Assembly: GCA_032358165.1 (NCBI GenBank)
Contig: JAALGY010000004.1
Coordinates: 372,001-436,000, forward strand
From: Diplosphaera chodatii
Lineage: Eukaryota; Chlorophyta; Trebouxiophyceae; Prasiolales; Stichococcaceae
Length of the DNA: 64,000 bases
Reading direction: 5' to 3'
Of this stretch, positions 41,197-52,518 are shown one piece after another; the first letter of the stretch is position 1, and each line of letters starts with the position of its first letter. Under the pieces are notes generated by a model. That model was given only the letters and a program-made list of their open reading frames with translations, was not told where the DNA came from and did no database searches. Both the position numbers and the translations under genes were made by a program.

Positions 41197-42413
41197 TGAT
41201 TGCAAAGTCTCTCGCCACCGCCATGTTCATGTTGGGCTACCAATTTCATGTGAAAGGCTTTTACAATCTCAAGGTCTGCAAAGAAGAAGACAATCACATA
41301 GTTGGGATGCAGCAGACTTGCATTGTCACCTGTCAATACAGAACATGTATCCAAAGTGTAGCAAGGAAGCAAGCGTTGCATACCCTACCTATGGACACCA
41401 GCATTTCGTAAATGTTCCTGAACAAGTTGCTCCAACTACCACAGATTGTGACTGAGGTAGTTTTGGTGCATGCCCGTCGGTCACAACAAGTACACAAGCA
41501 AAACAAATGGTGATGGCACGCAAAGTGCGAGTTTTGGCCCCCTCGATCTTCTGTCTGGAGCGAAATCGCTGATTAGTGAGATGGGACACTGCTAAACGGC
41601 GCCTTGAGCCGTGTTGCCATGGCAGGATATTGACGCAGGAGGGTGCACTATTGCAACGATTTGTGCTTGTAATTGCTACAACAATTGTCGTGCCAAACCT
41701 AGGTGCAGGTGTTGCAGCGGGGCAGCAATTGAAGCAGCAGTCTGGTGGCGTTTGTTACCACCCAGGATCAGACATTAACACTTGCAGGAAATAATTATTA
41801 TTGTTGTGCGGCAGCAGAAGTTGGCCCGGATTTGCTTTCATAAGCCTTGTGGTCAATAGCAATTTGAAAATATGGAAATACATCTGGTTATAGGTCTCTG
41901 GCATAGTGCTGAAACCAGAAAACATTAGCCCTCAAAGAACCACACGTATTCAAGCTGGCATTTAGCTTGGCATTTCTGCAAGGCACCATTTGGTGCATCC
42001 GCGCACATTGCAGTTGGCATGGTCAGAAATCCAAAACGAAAGAATGCTTTAGATTCACAACAAACCAACGCGAACAACCTTCGGATCATGAACTGAAGCT
42101 CTGAATGTCAACCTGAAGTGACACCTCGCCTTGAAGGCATGGTGCATAAGCGATTATGACGACCGCCAATTTGTCAAACTGTCGAATTTACTGCAGCTTG
42201 CCTGGCCTCCCATACATGCGGTAGCATGTACGGATCTGGCAGTGCTGGAGCAATTAGCAGGGGGTTGGCCTTCTCGTCATCGCTACAATGCAACTGACGA
42301 CTAGTTTGCTTGTGCTTGATGCCTGGCATTTTGGCACGCTTGGCATCCGTGCTTATAGCGACATACACTTTGGGCAACTGTCTTGGAAACAAAGCATGCA
42401 TATTGTGAAGGCA
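41197..42413. other. Convergent intergenic region, no gene seen
   Basis: About 1.2 kb between the stops of the GT8 gene (+) and the DUF3431 gene (-). AT-rich relative to most of the window. Short frames only. Confidence 0.5.
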
Positions 42414-44553
42414 TCAGGTAGCACCACACCTGCACTCGTACAACTTGCACTTTGAAACCGCCTGCGTTATCCATGGCTCCCCGAGCACACCATGCCAAAC
42501 GGCCTCAAAGCCTATCGCCATGTGCCACGAATCCTCCCGACTTGCAGCCTAATCCCATGTGTAAGGTTTGCATATTATATGAATCATGTCAGATGAGAAA
42601 ACGGACGGCACCCATAAGCATAGATGACAAATCTGACGACCTTGGCATGCGAGACGAGGCACACCAACTTTGAATGCTTACAAAGGAGGCTTTGCTGGAT
42701 GTGACAGATACAAAGAGACACTTACGTGCAGGACGCGCAGCGCATTCTTCCAAAATATCAATGAGCGCTGCATAATGCGTTCTTTGGATACCTGACACAA
42801 AGGTGGAGAACATTGGATAAAGCGCTGGGAGCTCCCAGAGGTGAACGCCAAAGGTCAACAGTTTGTCATGCCCAAAACTACAATTTGCACATCGCACCAT
42901 AAACTCTGCACCAGAGCCCGGCTCCACAACCCATTCTGGCCTGTTACTTCACAACATACGTTGATGAGAATCTGCAAATATGCACGGCGGAGGGAGCTGT
43001 TGGTCAAGCACGACTTGAGCACCAGTACGAAGGTTGACGCACATGTCACCAAGCTCCTCCTATATATGTACAAAACGACATGCATATCAGCTTATAGCCC
43101 TGCCTACGTGCAAGTCTGCTTGGTTTGCATGGTCATATGATTGGAAACAAGCGCTGATATCGTGCAGTACACAAAGGTAATGTGCAGAAGTTGCAAGTAG
43201 CATACGGTGCACCTGGAAAACTGCGGGCCACATTTTGATGACGATAGGAGCTGCAAAATCCGCGGCTACGTCAGCAAACCACGGCGGCTCATTATAGGCG
43301 GGGTCTCGTGCCTTGTTAGGGTCGTGCAACGTAAGCGTCTGGGCCAAGATCCTGCATGGGCGATGCCCATTTGTGCGCTCTCCACATTCCCTGCGTATTT
43401 GGCAAACCCAGTTGTTTCCCTGTGCGCTTATGTATGTAACTCTCTATGCTTAGCGCGCATCGCATCACAAAGTCTGCGGGCGCAAGTTGCAACATCCACA
43501 CGACTAGAGTGGCGGGCCAGACAAGCAGAGGGGGCCGAGCCTCACCAATCCGTGTATCCATGATATTGGACATTTGCGAAAGGCATGGAGCCCCACTTCA
43601 GCTTATGAAAGAGCTGCTCATCCTTGCCCCGATGTCTGCCGAACCTGATGTGCGTACGCAAACGGTATTAGACCCTGAGCTAGTTCAAGTCAAGATGATG
43701 CGAGGCCGTCAAGATGGCAAGCGCACAAACAAGGTGTGCAATGGAAGCAAGTTGTTCAACAACATGCTTCAGAGCAACCCACTCATGCGCATGAACGAAC
43801 AGCATCCAGTCCGGCAGCGTTCCGGTTTCATAGTTATCGACTATGAACTGAATGTATGCACTAGCCTCAAACCCATGTGTCTCAAAAGCAAAGTCCGGAC
43901 AGTCTGCTGGCCAATTCACTTTTTCGCCTGCAAAAAGCGCGTTTTGAAACATTGAACCATGACCGGCTCAAGCACCACCGCATATACGCATGGCAAAGTG
44001 TGACAAATGGTGCGGATGGTGCACCTGGAGGGCAATGTAGCCAGTGTTCCGTCAGGTTCGCAACACTTTGATACACTCGTAATGGGACGTCGCCAGTCCT
44101 CAATGCGAGCCTGGCAATTCACACTCACCGTATACTGAGCAGGGGAAGCATGCTATGATCGACGCTCACCACTTACAAGCACGCACCAATTAAGATCCTC
44201 CTTGTTGCGGGCCGCAATGATCATTCTCTTGGGAACATCGTGTTTGTAGTGCGCCGATAGCCTGCGGGTTGCTAGACCAGTGCCAGGCAGTGCAGAGGGG
44301 AGCTTCACTCGTGTCCACTTGTGCGATTCTGCACGTTGAGAAAGCGTGTCAGTCAGCCTGAGTGCTAGCACATGTCCTGGTATTTGTGCTGCATGATTCA
44401 GCAACACAGTACTGTGTTTGTTGCGAGAACCACACTAATCCAAGTGTGGCAAGCCTAAAACGCACCGTGAGTCGCGGCAAGTGTGGCAACAAAGAGTAAC
44501 AGTAGCACGAGAAAGGCAGGCGCACTGGCATGCCATTTCTGATGTATGAACAT
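42414..44553 (-). CDS. DUF3431 domain membrane protein
   Basis: Family of unknown function in fungi and algae. Exons (minus): 44553-44466, 44328-44187, 44110-44025, 43927-43779, 43622-43546, 43351-43213, an exon ending about 42888 whose start is unresolved, 42791-42726, 42503-42414. The N-terminus MFIHQKWHA is followed by a signal anchor (FLVLLLLFVATLAA). The domain shows MIIAARNKEDLNW, VPLRVYQS, GFEASAYIQFIVDNY, LPDWMLFVHAHEW, VQYHGYTDW, GAEFM joined to VSKERIMQRS, and GEPWITQ near the end. These match DUF3431 positions (EdlsWl, GrEa.tYL.yIvdnY, LPD..lF.HgHe, aqFvVskerI). Phases close for all junctions but the one before GAEFM; the acceptor of the 43622 exon is my weaker choice. Topology suggests a luminal domain; no enzymatic role can be claimed. 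Confidence 0.78.
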
Positions 44554-45125
44554 GGCAGCCCGTTGGCCGTGACTGCCCTGGGCCCAGCTGATTGTCGCCG
44601 CTGAAAGTCAGCTAATTTGGATACCGACACCCTGATTGTGCCATGGGTACCGCAGATCGCGTGCGACTGCACGAAGCCTCGGTGCTCACCTCACGCTGCA
44701 GTGGGCGACAACTTTTGCCGGGACAAAGAATGCCGTATCATCAGCACAACCCAGTGAAACACAATCAATTTGCTGCTGAACAGGTGGAGATGGCTTGCTT
44801 TTGAAAGTTTTTACAGCAGCGTAGACCTGTGGTCATGGCACAGCGGTGCTGCTGGGCCTTTACTCACTGACTGGCGTGACCCGTTCTCTTCGCCACGTTC
44901 TTTTGAAAGGAAATGGGAAAAAATCCCTCTTGTGAACCCTGCCACACTTGGACTACGATACCACGTTGGGGAAGAAGACCACAAGACAGCAGTCGTTGAA
45001 TACTTGGTACGATAGCCCAGTTCCAACGGTGATCACCAGAAACGCAAAGTGCTTGCACAAGACAACATCATAACCATGATCAGAAGGCGAAGGCATTTGT
45101 GAGCTGAAACTCACCGTTTGATTGG
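44554..45125. promoter_or_regulatory. Divergent intergenic region of DUF3431 and GH125 genes
   Basis: 572 bases between two start codons pointing apart. An 81-codon plus-strand frame (44770-45015) lies here but has no known motif and is mirrored by minus-strand frames, so I do not call it a gene. Confidence 0.5.
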
Positions 45126-48100
45126 ATGTTCAAGGCGCCACGAAAAAGACATGCACCGAGCGGCGTAGTCTGGTGTGCGCTTGGCGCATTGTGCACCGTG
45201 GCGACCCTGCAGCTTGCACTGCACAACCTCACTCGATCAGTAGGATCTAGAAGCATTGCGGCAAGACAGGCTGGTGTCCTTACGAGGCGACCATCAAGGT
45301 GTGCTTGTAGCAACTAGGCTAAAGGCCCCATCGTTGCATTGGCTTGCTACAAGCAGGTTGGCAGCTGGCAGAGTGACGTCGCATCGCACAGTCACTTTTT
45401 TTTGTGGTGGAATAGCAGACCACGAGGTGCAGTTGAGGTATGGGCAAGTGGCTCGCGCTGGGAGCACAGTAGCTCACTTGTCAGGTGTGCATTTCATAGA
45501 CAGTCCAGTTGCTGGCACTGGCCACACCGAGAACGAGTGATACGACCGGGAGCGCACCAGCGTGGCACACACGTGCTTTGCCAACTTCACAGGGCCGTTA
45601 AAAGGGGACTGACAGATAATGAGCGCTTAGATCTGGAAGCGCTTTGTGGGCGGTGCCTTTGGCACAGCCTACAGACCTGTGTGCGTGTGCGCGGCCTGGG
45701 CGAATCAACGTTCGTTGGTGCGCCATGCTGCTTGGGGATCAGTCCTGCTGCTCGCCCTGCAGTAACAGCGTTTGGTTGTTCCGGCTGCACCATGTTGCCA
45801 CTCAGACTTGTGCTTGCTGCAGCCACTGGAGACATTGACGACATGTGGCTGCGGGACTCCAGCGTGCAGCTTGCCATATACCTGCCGCGTATCACTGCGC
45901 ATCCTGCACTGCGCCTTGTATTCGAGGGCATGCTGCGGACGCAGGCATTTTACATCCTTCAGGTGCAATCAGCACGAACAATGTTCGTTTTGTTTTCGCA
46001 GTGCTTTTGACACGCAGCAGCTGGCCACCATAAAGGATGGCCAGCTGCATGGTGGAACATGATGCTTGAATGGATGCGGATGAACAGTCCAGTCCACTGT
46101 GGCTTGTCTTTGTAGGACCCATATGCCAATTCCTTCAAACCACGGTGGCGTGGGGTGCCGGACTGGCCATCGAGAGCAGACCGTGCCACAGGGAAGGGCG
46201 GTTGGGTCGCAGAGCGCAAGTGCGCAAACTCATTTCATTCATCCCATCCACCTTTTCGCTACATACGCTGTTCACCTACCCATGCCCCAGTCTTCATCGC
46301 ATTACTCATATGCTCGAATTGCCAGCGATATTGGTGCCAGCACGGGCTTCTGAACAGGGTTCAGTCCGCAGGTACGAGATTGACTCCGGGGCCTACTTCC
46401 TGTCAGCGCTGTGGAATTACTATGCGACTGCCGGCCTGAGGTCTCCAGAAACCCTGCTGCAGGTGCGCTCAGCGTGGCCGGAATGTTGTCGGTCACAATG
46501 TCACCTGCATGCCAGCTATACATATATGTGCAGCGCCTCAGATGATAGTCATGCTGTGGCATGTGCATCTGGCCTGCAGGAGCCAGCGTTCCTGGAGGCG
46601 GCCTGGACAGTGGTGCAGACACTGCAGACGGAACAGCGGCACAACGACTCGTCCACATATGCCTTCCCAGAGCTGCCGGATGGCGGACGCGGCTCTCCTG
46701 TCAGCTACACAGGTGGCTGCCGATCCTCAGCTGATGTCTGGTGTATCAGGTCTCTGCCCACCGCATGCAGCTTGCTGTGCTCCCTACCTCCTGTGACCTA
46801 GCAGCCTTCTCTGTACCGCGGCATGCATACCCACCATGCAGGCATGTCGTGGAGCGGCTTTCGGCCATCTGACGACGCAACGAAGTTCGGCTACAACATT
46901 CCAGGCAACATGTACGCAGTGGCGGCGCTAGAGCGTGCTGTGCAGCTCAGCTCCGATGTGTGGCAGGACGCTGACTTCATGCGGGCGGCCTCCCGACTGG
47001 CGGCCACCATTCGGTGTGTCAGTCAGCATGGAGGTGGTGCACTCATACAGCATTGTGACCTGCTGCCATTTGTGGTAAGCCACATATACTGAGCCAGCTT
47101 CATGTTCACCCATATGTTGCTGAAGCTGCCGGCGCCCTTATGGCAGGGCTGGCATCGAAAAGCACGGCGTTGTCGAGGATGCAGACGGCAAGAAGATTTA
47201 CGCATACGAGGTCGATGGCCGTGGCAATGTTCTCAGCGGCTTCGACGATCCAAACATGCCATCGCTGCTGGGCTTGCCGCTGCTGGGTTACAAGCATTAC
47301 GACCCACAGGTATGCTGCGCAACCATCAGCAACAGCAAAGTCACGCCCCATTGCCATGGGGGGTGGTTCACCTCCTGCACCTTCCAACATCCTGCAGACT
47401 GTGCGGCTATGTTTTGCCCTGGGCCGTGCAGACAGATCACTTGCTGCAGTAATGGCAGGCTGTGGCAGCAACCTTGGAGACTGTTCATGTGCAGATATAC
47501 GCAAACACTAGGGCAACTATCCTGGATGCTGCGTCAAACAAGTTATACTACAGAAGTGAGGCTTGGGCAGCTGACTGCATTCGAGCAATGTCTCCATCCT
47601 GCACTGTGGACCGTCGCAGACTGCCATGGCACCCCTCCTGCAGGTGCCAAAATGGAGGGGCTGGGCTCCACACATACCCCGAGGGGGCATGTCTGGCCGC
47701 TCGCCATGATGGTGGAGGGCCTCACCTCCCCCTCAGTCGCCACCCGCATCACGCTGCTACGCCGTCTACTGCAACTCCAGGTCACCCCCTGCGCTTTGCT
47801 TGCCTCCCAGGCAGACGCGTGACAGCGGCAGGGAGCAAACGCATGAAACCTCCTACACGTGGAGCTGTCCTGCACCGCATTCACTACTTGATGCTCCCCG
47901 CTCTGCAGTGCGGCAATGGTCTCATGCACGAGAGTGTCAGCGTGCACGACCTGGACAAGTGCACGCGGCCCTGGTTTGAGTGGGCCAATGCCATGCTGGT
48001 GGTGTTTGTGGAGAATGCCTTGGGTATGGACTGCAGCTCGGCTGCCGAGAAGCACCGCCTGGCTACGATCAAGGTGCTGGTGCCCTGGTACCCTGCTGCA

Positions 48101-48444
48101 CTCACACCTGCGCCGAAGGGGGCAGTCTGCCGTCCACGCTTGCGACACTATGGTGCCCTTGCTGCAGGAGCGCGAGGCGGGCTTCAACAGTCAGGGGCAA
48201 GTCTGGCCGTTCAACCATGCGCCAGAGGACCCGCTGTTCTTCGAGACCCTGGAGGCCAGCATTCGGCACACCTGGGTCGACAAGAGCAGGTGCACGCCAG
48301 ACAGGCTGCACTTGCCTGCGGGAGAAAGCTGCTGGAAGCTGCTGTCTGGTCCAGTCGCATACCTGCTGCAAACGGCCTTGTCCAGCGATACACGCCTGCA
48401 GCCGCTTGCCACCATGACCGATCAGCAGTGACAGCAGGTGTTGA
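45126..48444 (+). CDS. GH125 family glycosidase (exo-alpha-1,6-mannosidase family), membrane-anchored
   Basis: GH125 enzymes release alpha-1,6-linked mannose. Exon 1 (45126-about 45298) is a signal anchor: MFKAPRKRHAPSG, then WCALGALCTVATLQLAL. Catalytic exons close in phase: 45823-45962 (TGDIDDMWLRDSSVQ), 46116-46219 (DPYANSFK), 46372-46462 (YEIDSGAYFLSALW), 46580-46712, 46842-47013 (GMSWSGFRPSDD), 47147-47309 (GRGNVLSGFDDPNMPSLL), 47495-47555, 47644-47780 (GLGSTHTPRGHVWPL), 47909-48073 (LMHESVSV, RPWFEWANAM), 48168-48289. These are the GH125 signature blocks in order. One or more exons between 45300 and 45822 are unresolved, as is the end: a C-terminal exon (EREAGFNSQGQVWPF) is not typical of the family, and the stop at 48444 assumes a last tiny exon. 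Substrate is inferred; action on secretory-pathway or wall mannans is plausible. Confidence 0.88.
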
Positions 48445-49342
48445 TCGACAGGGTTTTCGTGAGTGACCATCTGATATACTCCATCTTTTGTATGCAGTTA
48501 TGAGACGTACTCACAAGTGCTGGCCAGCGCATGATAACCCGCACGCACAAGACGGGGTGTGCCATGCGCCTCATCAGGCAACCTCAAGAGGTATTGCATG
48601 CTCGTACCGCCGCATCAGATTATGCCAAATGCCGACACGGGTGTAGCTGCAGTGTATGTCATGCACCTAGTGTCAAGGTGTGACTGGGCTGCACCATGTC
48701 CATCTGACTGTGCGTCTGCAGGCCTCGGAGCACTGCCTGTATGAGGATGGCGCGAAAGGAGTTTGAGGCCTGAGGAAGATGATGAATGGTGACAAACCGA
48801 GTGCATCATATGCAACAGTACTGGGTTTGTTGTGTCATGACATATGCTGTGCGCCTTTCGACACTTGATGGTGTTGTAAATGACGGCCGCCAGCAAGTGC
48901 CACACATCTTCAGCAGGATCAAACGATCAATGCTGAACAGCTGCACACACACATAACATGCTAGATATTTTGTGCCCTCGAGGCTAATGCTACTGTAGCA
49001 GGGCTACTGGGCCCTGCTCGTGTCATGCCGGAATCAACCGCTGCCCCTGACTGCACCACCTGCTGGGACCTCAGGCCTCAACATCGGCTGGCTGAGCAGT
49101 GGATTAGGTGTAATTAGCTCGGTTAGTCAGTGTCTTGTCCGACAACGTCCCGAGCTCCACAGTCTATCTTGCTTGTGCCTTCACGACTGAACACTCTATA
49201 CTTGCCTTGAGATTAGTACCAGACAGCCTCTGACAACGCCGGTGCTAACAGTTTTGCCAAGCCTAAGTAGTCAGGGCGGCTGCTGTAGTCAGGAGCGGCT
49301 GCCTGTAGCCTTGCTGATCATCACTGGGGTCATAAGCACAGC
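48445..49342. other. Intergenic, no gene seen
   Basis: GH125 3' flank and OLA1 promoter side. Short overlapping frames only. Confidence 0.5.
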
Positions 49343-51784
49343 ATGGCTCCTAAGAAGAAGGAAGCTCCTGTAGAGCGTCCCATCCTAGGCCGTTTTAAAT
49401 CCAACTTGAAGGTGAGCATTTGCATGCATCAGCATTCATTCATTTAGATCCATGAGCGCTTGATGGCTGCAATGTGATTTGTGGGGTATAGCAGGATGTC
49501 CAGCATGATACACATGCAGGTGGGCATCGTGGGCTTGCCCAATGTCGGCAAGAGTACACTGTTCAACACGCTCACGAAGATGGGCATCCCCGCAGAGAAC
49601 TTCCCGTTCTGCACAATCGACCCCAACAACGTGAGGCTCGCCTTGTCGTGACTGCGTGATTATTGTGTGTGTTGCTACACACTCGACTGCCATGTCCCCT
49701 CTGTTTGGACGCTGCGGCCTGAATCATGCAGGCGCGGGTGAACGTGCCGGATGACCGCTTCAAGTGGCTCTGTGAGGCGTACAAGCCAAAAAGCGAGGTG
49801 CCCGCGTTCCTGGAGATCGTCGACATCGCGGGCCTCGTCAAGTGCGCCTACCAATGCTGTCAATGCTGTCGTGCCACAGGGTTTGCAGCAGCTGCGCCGG
49901 CATGCCAGTGCGTGGCTGACTCTAGCGTGTGTCATGCTGCCGCCAGGGGTGCAGCATCGGGGGAGGGGCTGGGCAATGCGTTTCTGTCGCACATCACAGC
50001 TGTGGATGGCATCTTCCATGTGTGCAGAGGGTTCGAGGTACCGTCTGATGCCATTGTGACGACAGTCCGTCACTGTAGACTGTGATTGCAGCACATCTCA
50101 TCAGTTGGTGCTGCGTACGTGCTGCGAGGTGTAGCACCAGCATGGCAAAGTGCCAACGACCATGCTGGTGCAACATGCAGGATGCAGATGTGGTGCACAC
50201 AGAGGACCGTGTTGACCCAGTGGAGGATCTGGAGATCATCCACCACGAGCTGCGGCTCAAGGATATTGAGCGCATGCAAGTGAGTTGCCACCAGGAGGTC
50301 ACATGCATCCTGTTGTGCATGGCTGGTCTGCAAAGCCCTGCGCCGGGCATGCATGACTGTTTATGTTGTAGACAGGTTGTGCTGAGCAGCTTTGCCTGTG
50401 AGCCCATGCAGACGCACCTGGAGAGCATCAGCAAGATCCGGGGGCGTGCTCCCAACAAGGATGAGAAGGAGCAGATCGAGATAACAGAGAAGGTGCTGGC
50501 TGTACTCAACTCCGGCAAAGATGTCAGGTATGCCTCGAACTCTCCGGTTTTGCCTTGTGAACGCCACGGAGTAGCCGGTCATGGGCAGCAGCAACAAACT
50601 TCGGCTGCCAATAGCGCACCCGATCGTGCAGGTTTGAGGACTGGAACACGAAGGAGGTGGAGTTCTTAAATACCAACCCACTGATTACCGCAAAGCCAGT
50701 GGTGTACCTGCTGAACCTCAGCGAGAAGAACTTCATCTCGAAGAAGTCCAAGTGGCAGCGGCCTGTGTACGAATGGGTCCAGGTACACCGCGGGGCATCT
50801 CACAATGCATTTTAGCTGGCAAGTCTTGGGTGTGTTGCGCCAGTGGACATCTGCTTACCAATTCCATGCCTGTATTGATGCAACAGAAGCATGGCGGCGA
50901 GCCCATCATCCCCTTCTCGGGCAAGTTCGAGTCGACGCTATTCGACATGCCTGATGACGAGAAGGCAGCCTACTGCAAAGAGGTGCAGCAATTTGATATG
51001 CTCGCCTGTGTTATAGCAGCTGTGCATGGTCACAAGCAGGTGAAAGTCCGGCTGTGCAGTGCGAGCACACATTTGGCAAGTACACAGCGGACCAGAAACC
51101 ATCCCATGCTGTATGCAGACGGGCGCCACCAGCATGCTGCCCAAGATCATCACCACGGGGTTCAGGGCGGTGCACCTCATCTACTTCTTCACCGCCGGAG
51201 AGGACGAGGTGAAGTGCTGGCAGATCCGCAAGGGTGCAAAGGCGCCTCAGGTGAGGACGCTTCCTTGGTTTGCTGATGAGTACATCGTACATTTGTTGCC
51301 TGCTGTGGCATCTGCCTGGCGTGCTCATGAGGGCGTTAAAGCAGCGCCTGCACTGCTCTGCCTGAAGTAGCTGCGACAGGCAACAGGAGGCAGTACACAA
51401 GGATCCGTGTCACTATCTGACGGCTACATTCTCGTAGGCTGCTGGTGCCATCCATGGCGACTTCGAGCGTGGCTTCATCTGTGCGGATGTCATGGCGTAC
51501 GACGTGCTCAAGGAGATTGGATCGGAAGGAGCCGTCAAGGCTGCCGGCAAACTCCGGCAAGAGGGCAAGAACTATGTCGTGGCCGACGGAGGTATGCTGG
51601 CCAATCATGTTGCATGCGCCGCATAGCATTGTGATGCTGCCGCCTGCCTGTTCGGCATTATGGTCCTGCTGAGTCATGCATCAGAACGCAGACCCACGCT
51701 GCCTTATTGTTGACGTGCTGAATGTCTGCCCCTGCAGACATTTGCCACTTCAAGTTCAACGTCACAAGCGAGAAGAAGAAGTGA
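49343..51784 (+). CDS. OLA1: Obg-like ATPase 1 (OLA1/YchF)
   Basis: A conserved cytosolic P-loop ATPase of the Obg/YchF group linked to translation and stress responses. Eleven exons close in phase: 49343-49411, 49520-49630, 49732-49841, 49947-50037, 50181-50279, 50412-50527, 50632-50782, 50887-50982, 51119-51250, 51438-51591, 51738-51784, giving 391 residues (human 396). Seen: [13 protein letters not shown] start, P-loop GLPNVGKST, switch [24 protein letters not shown] replacing the NKxD guanine-specificity motif (hence ATP preference in this family), a helical domain, and a C-terminal TGS domain ([30 protein letters not shown] in pieces). It ends with a Lys-rich tail. Very confident. Confidence 0.98.
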
Positions 51785-52518
51785 GGTCTTGCAGAGCAGG
51801 CGCTCGCAGAACGCTGGCCAGCAAAGGAAGACCATGTGTCCGCGTTCACTTCCAGCCCTGTGTTAGCACGGAAATTGTTCTGGGTGCCGCAGCATGGCAC
51901 ATATTGCATCGAATCAATCTGGTGTTCAGCAGCAGTGCGCACTGAATGCCTCACACTTTGGCAGGCTGTAAGTAAGGCACCGCCGGAATCATGGACACAA
52001 CGCACACGAGAACCTGCTGCTCAACATGCGCCGTCGGACGCACACACGCAAGTGCTGCTCTGGTGCTGCAATCCTGCAGGTGGGCAAACTGTACCGCAGT
52101 ACAGTGCTGCAAGCGTACAGGAACAATCAGATTTGAATCTGAGCTACATGCGTGCTGTGGTGATCTTGCAGCGGATGCAGATGACTGTGCATTGCGCGTC
52201 TTGCAGCAACAATTCAGAACATCTTTCTGTTGTCGGAGACCTGGCAGCACAGTGTGAACCGTCCTCTGCACGCCCTGGTTGCCTGAGTGTGGACTCATGC
52301 TGAATTGATATGACGCACTTGGCACACCGTTCCAATTCGATCATTGTTGATACAGTGGACTGAGCACTGCCATTGCGGTGACGTAGTTATCGGACGTTCT
52401 ATCTGACATCGATCAGGCGCTGCCGTTCGAGATGTGAGCTTCGCTTGGGCAAAGATCACGAACCTCCAGCACCCTGAGTTGCCGCGTCCTGAGGCGCGTG
52501 AAAATAAACCATCCTGCA
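51785..52518. other. Intergenic, no gene seen
   Basis: Between OLA1 and the primase subunit, both on plus. Holds the OLA1 3'UTR and the primase promoter. Open frames overlap on both strands without recognisable content. Confidence 0.5.

Noticed and set aside
44770..45015. 81-codon plus-strand frame in the DUF3431-GH125 gap
   Set aside because: No family resemblance; lies between two start codons where promoters are expected.
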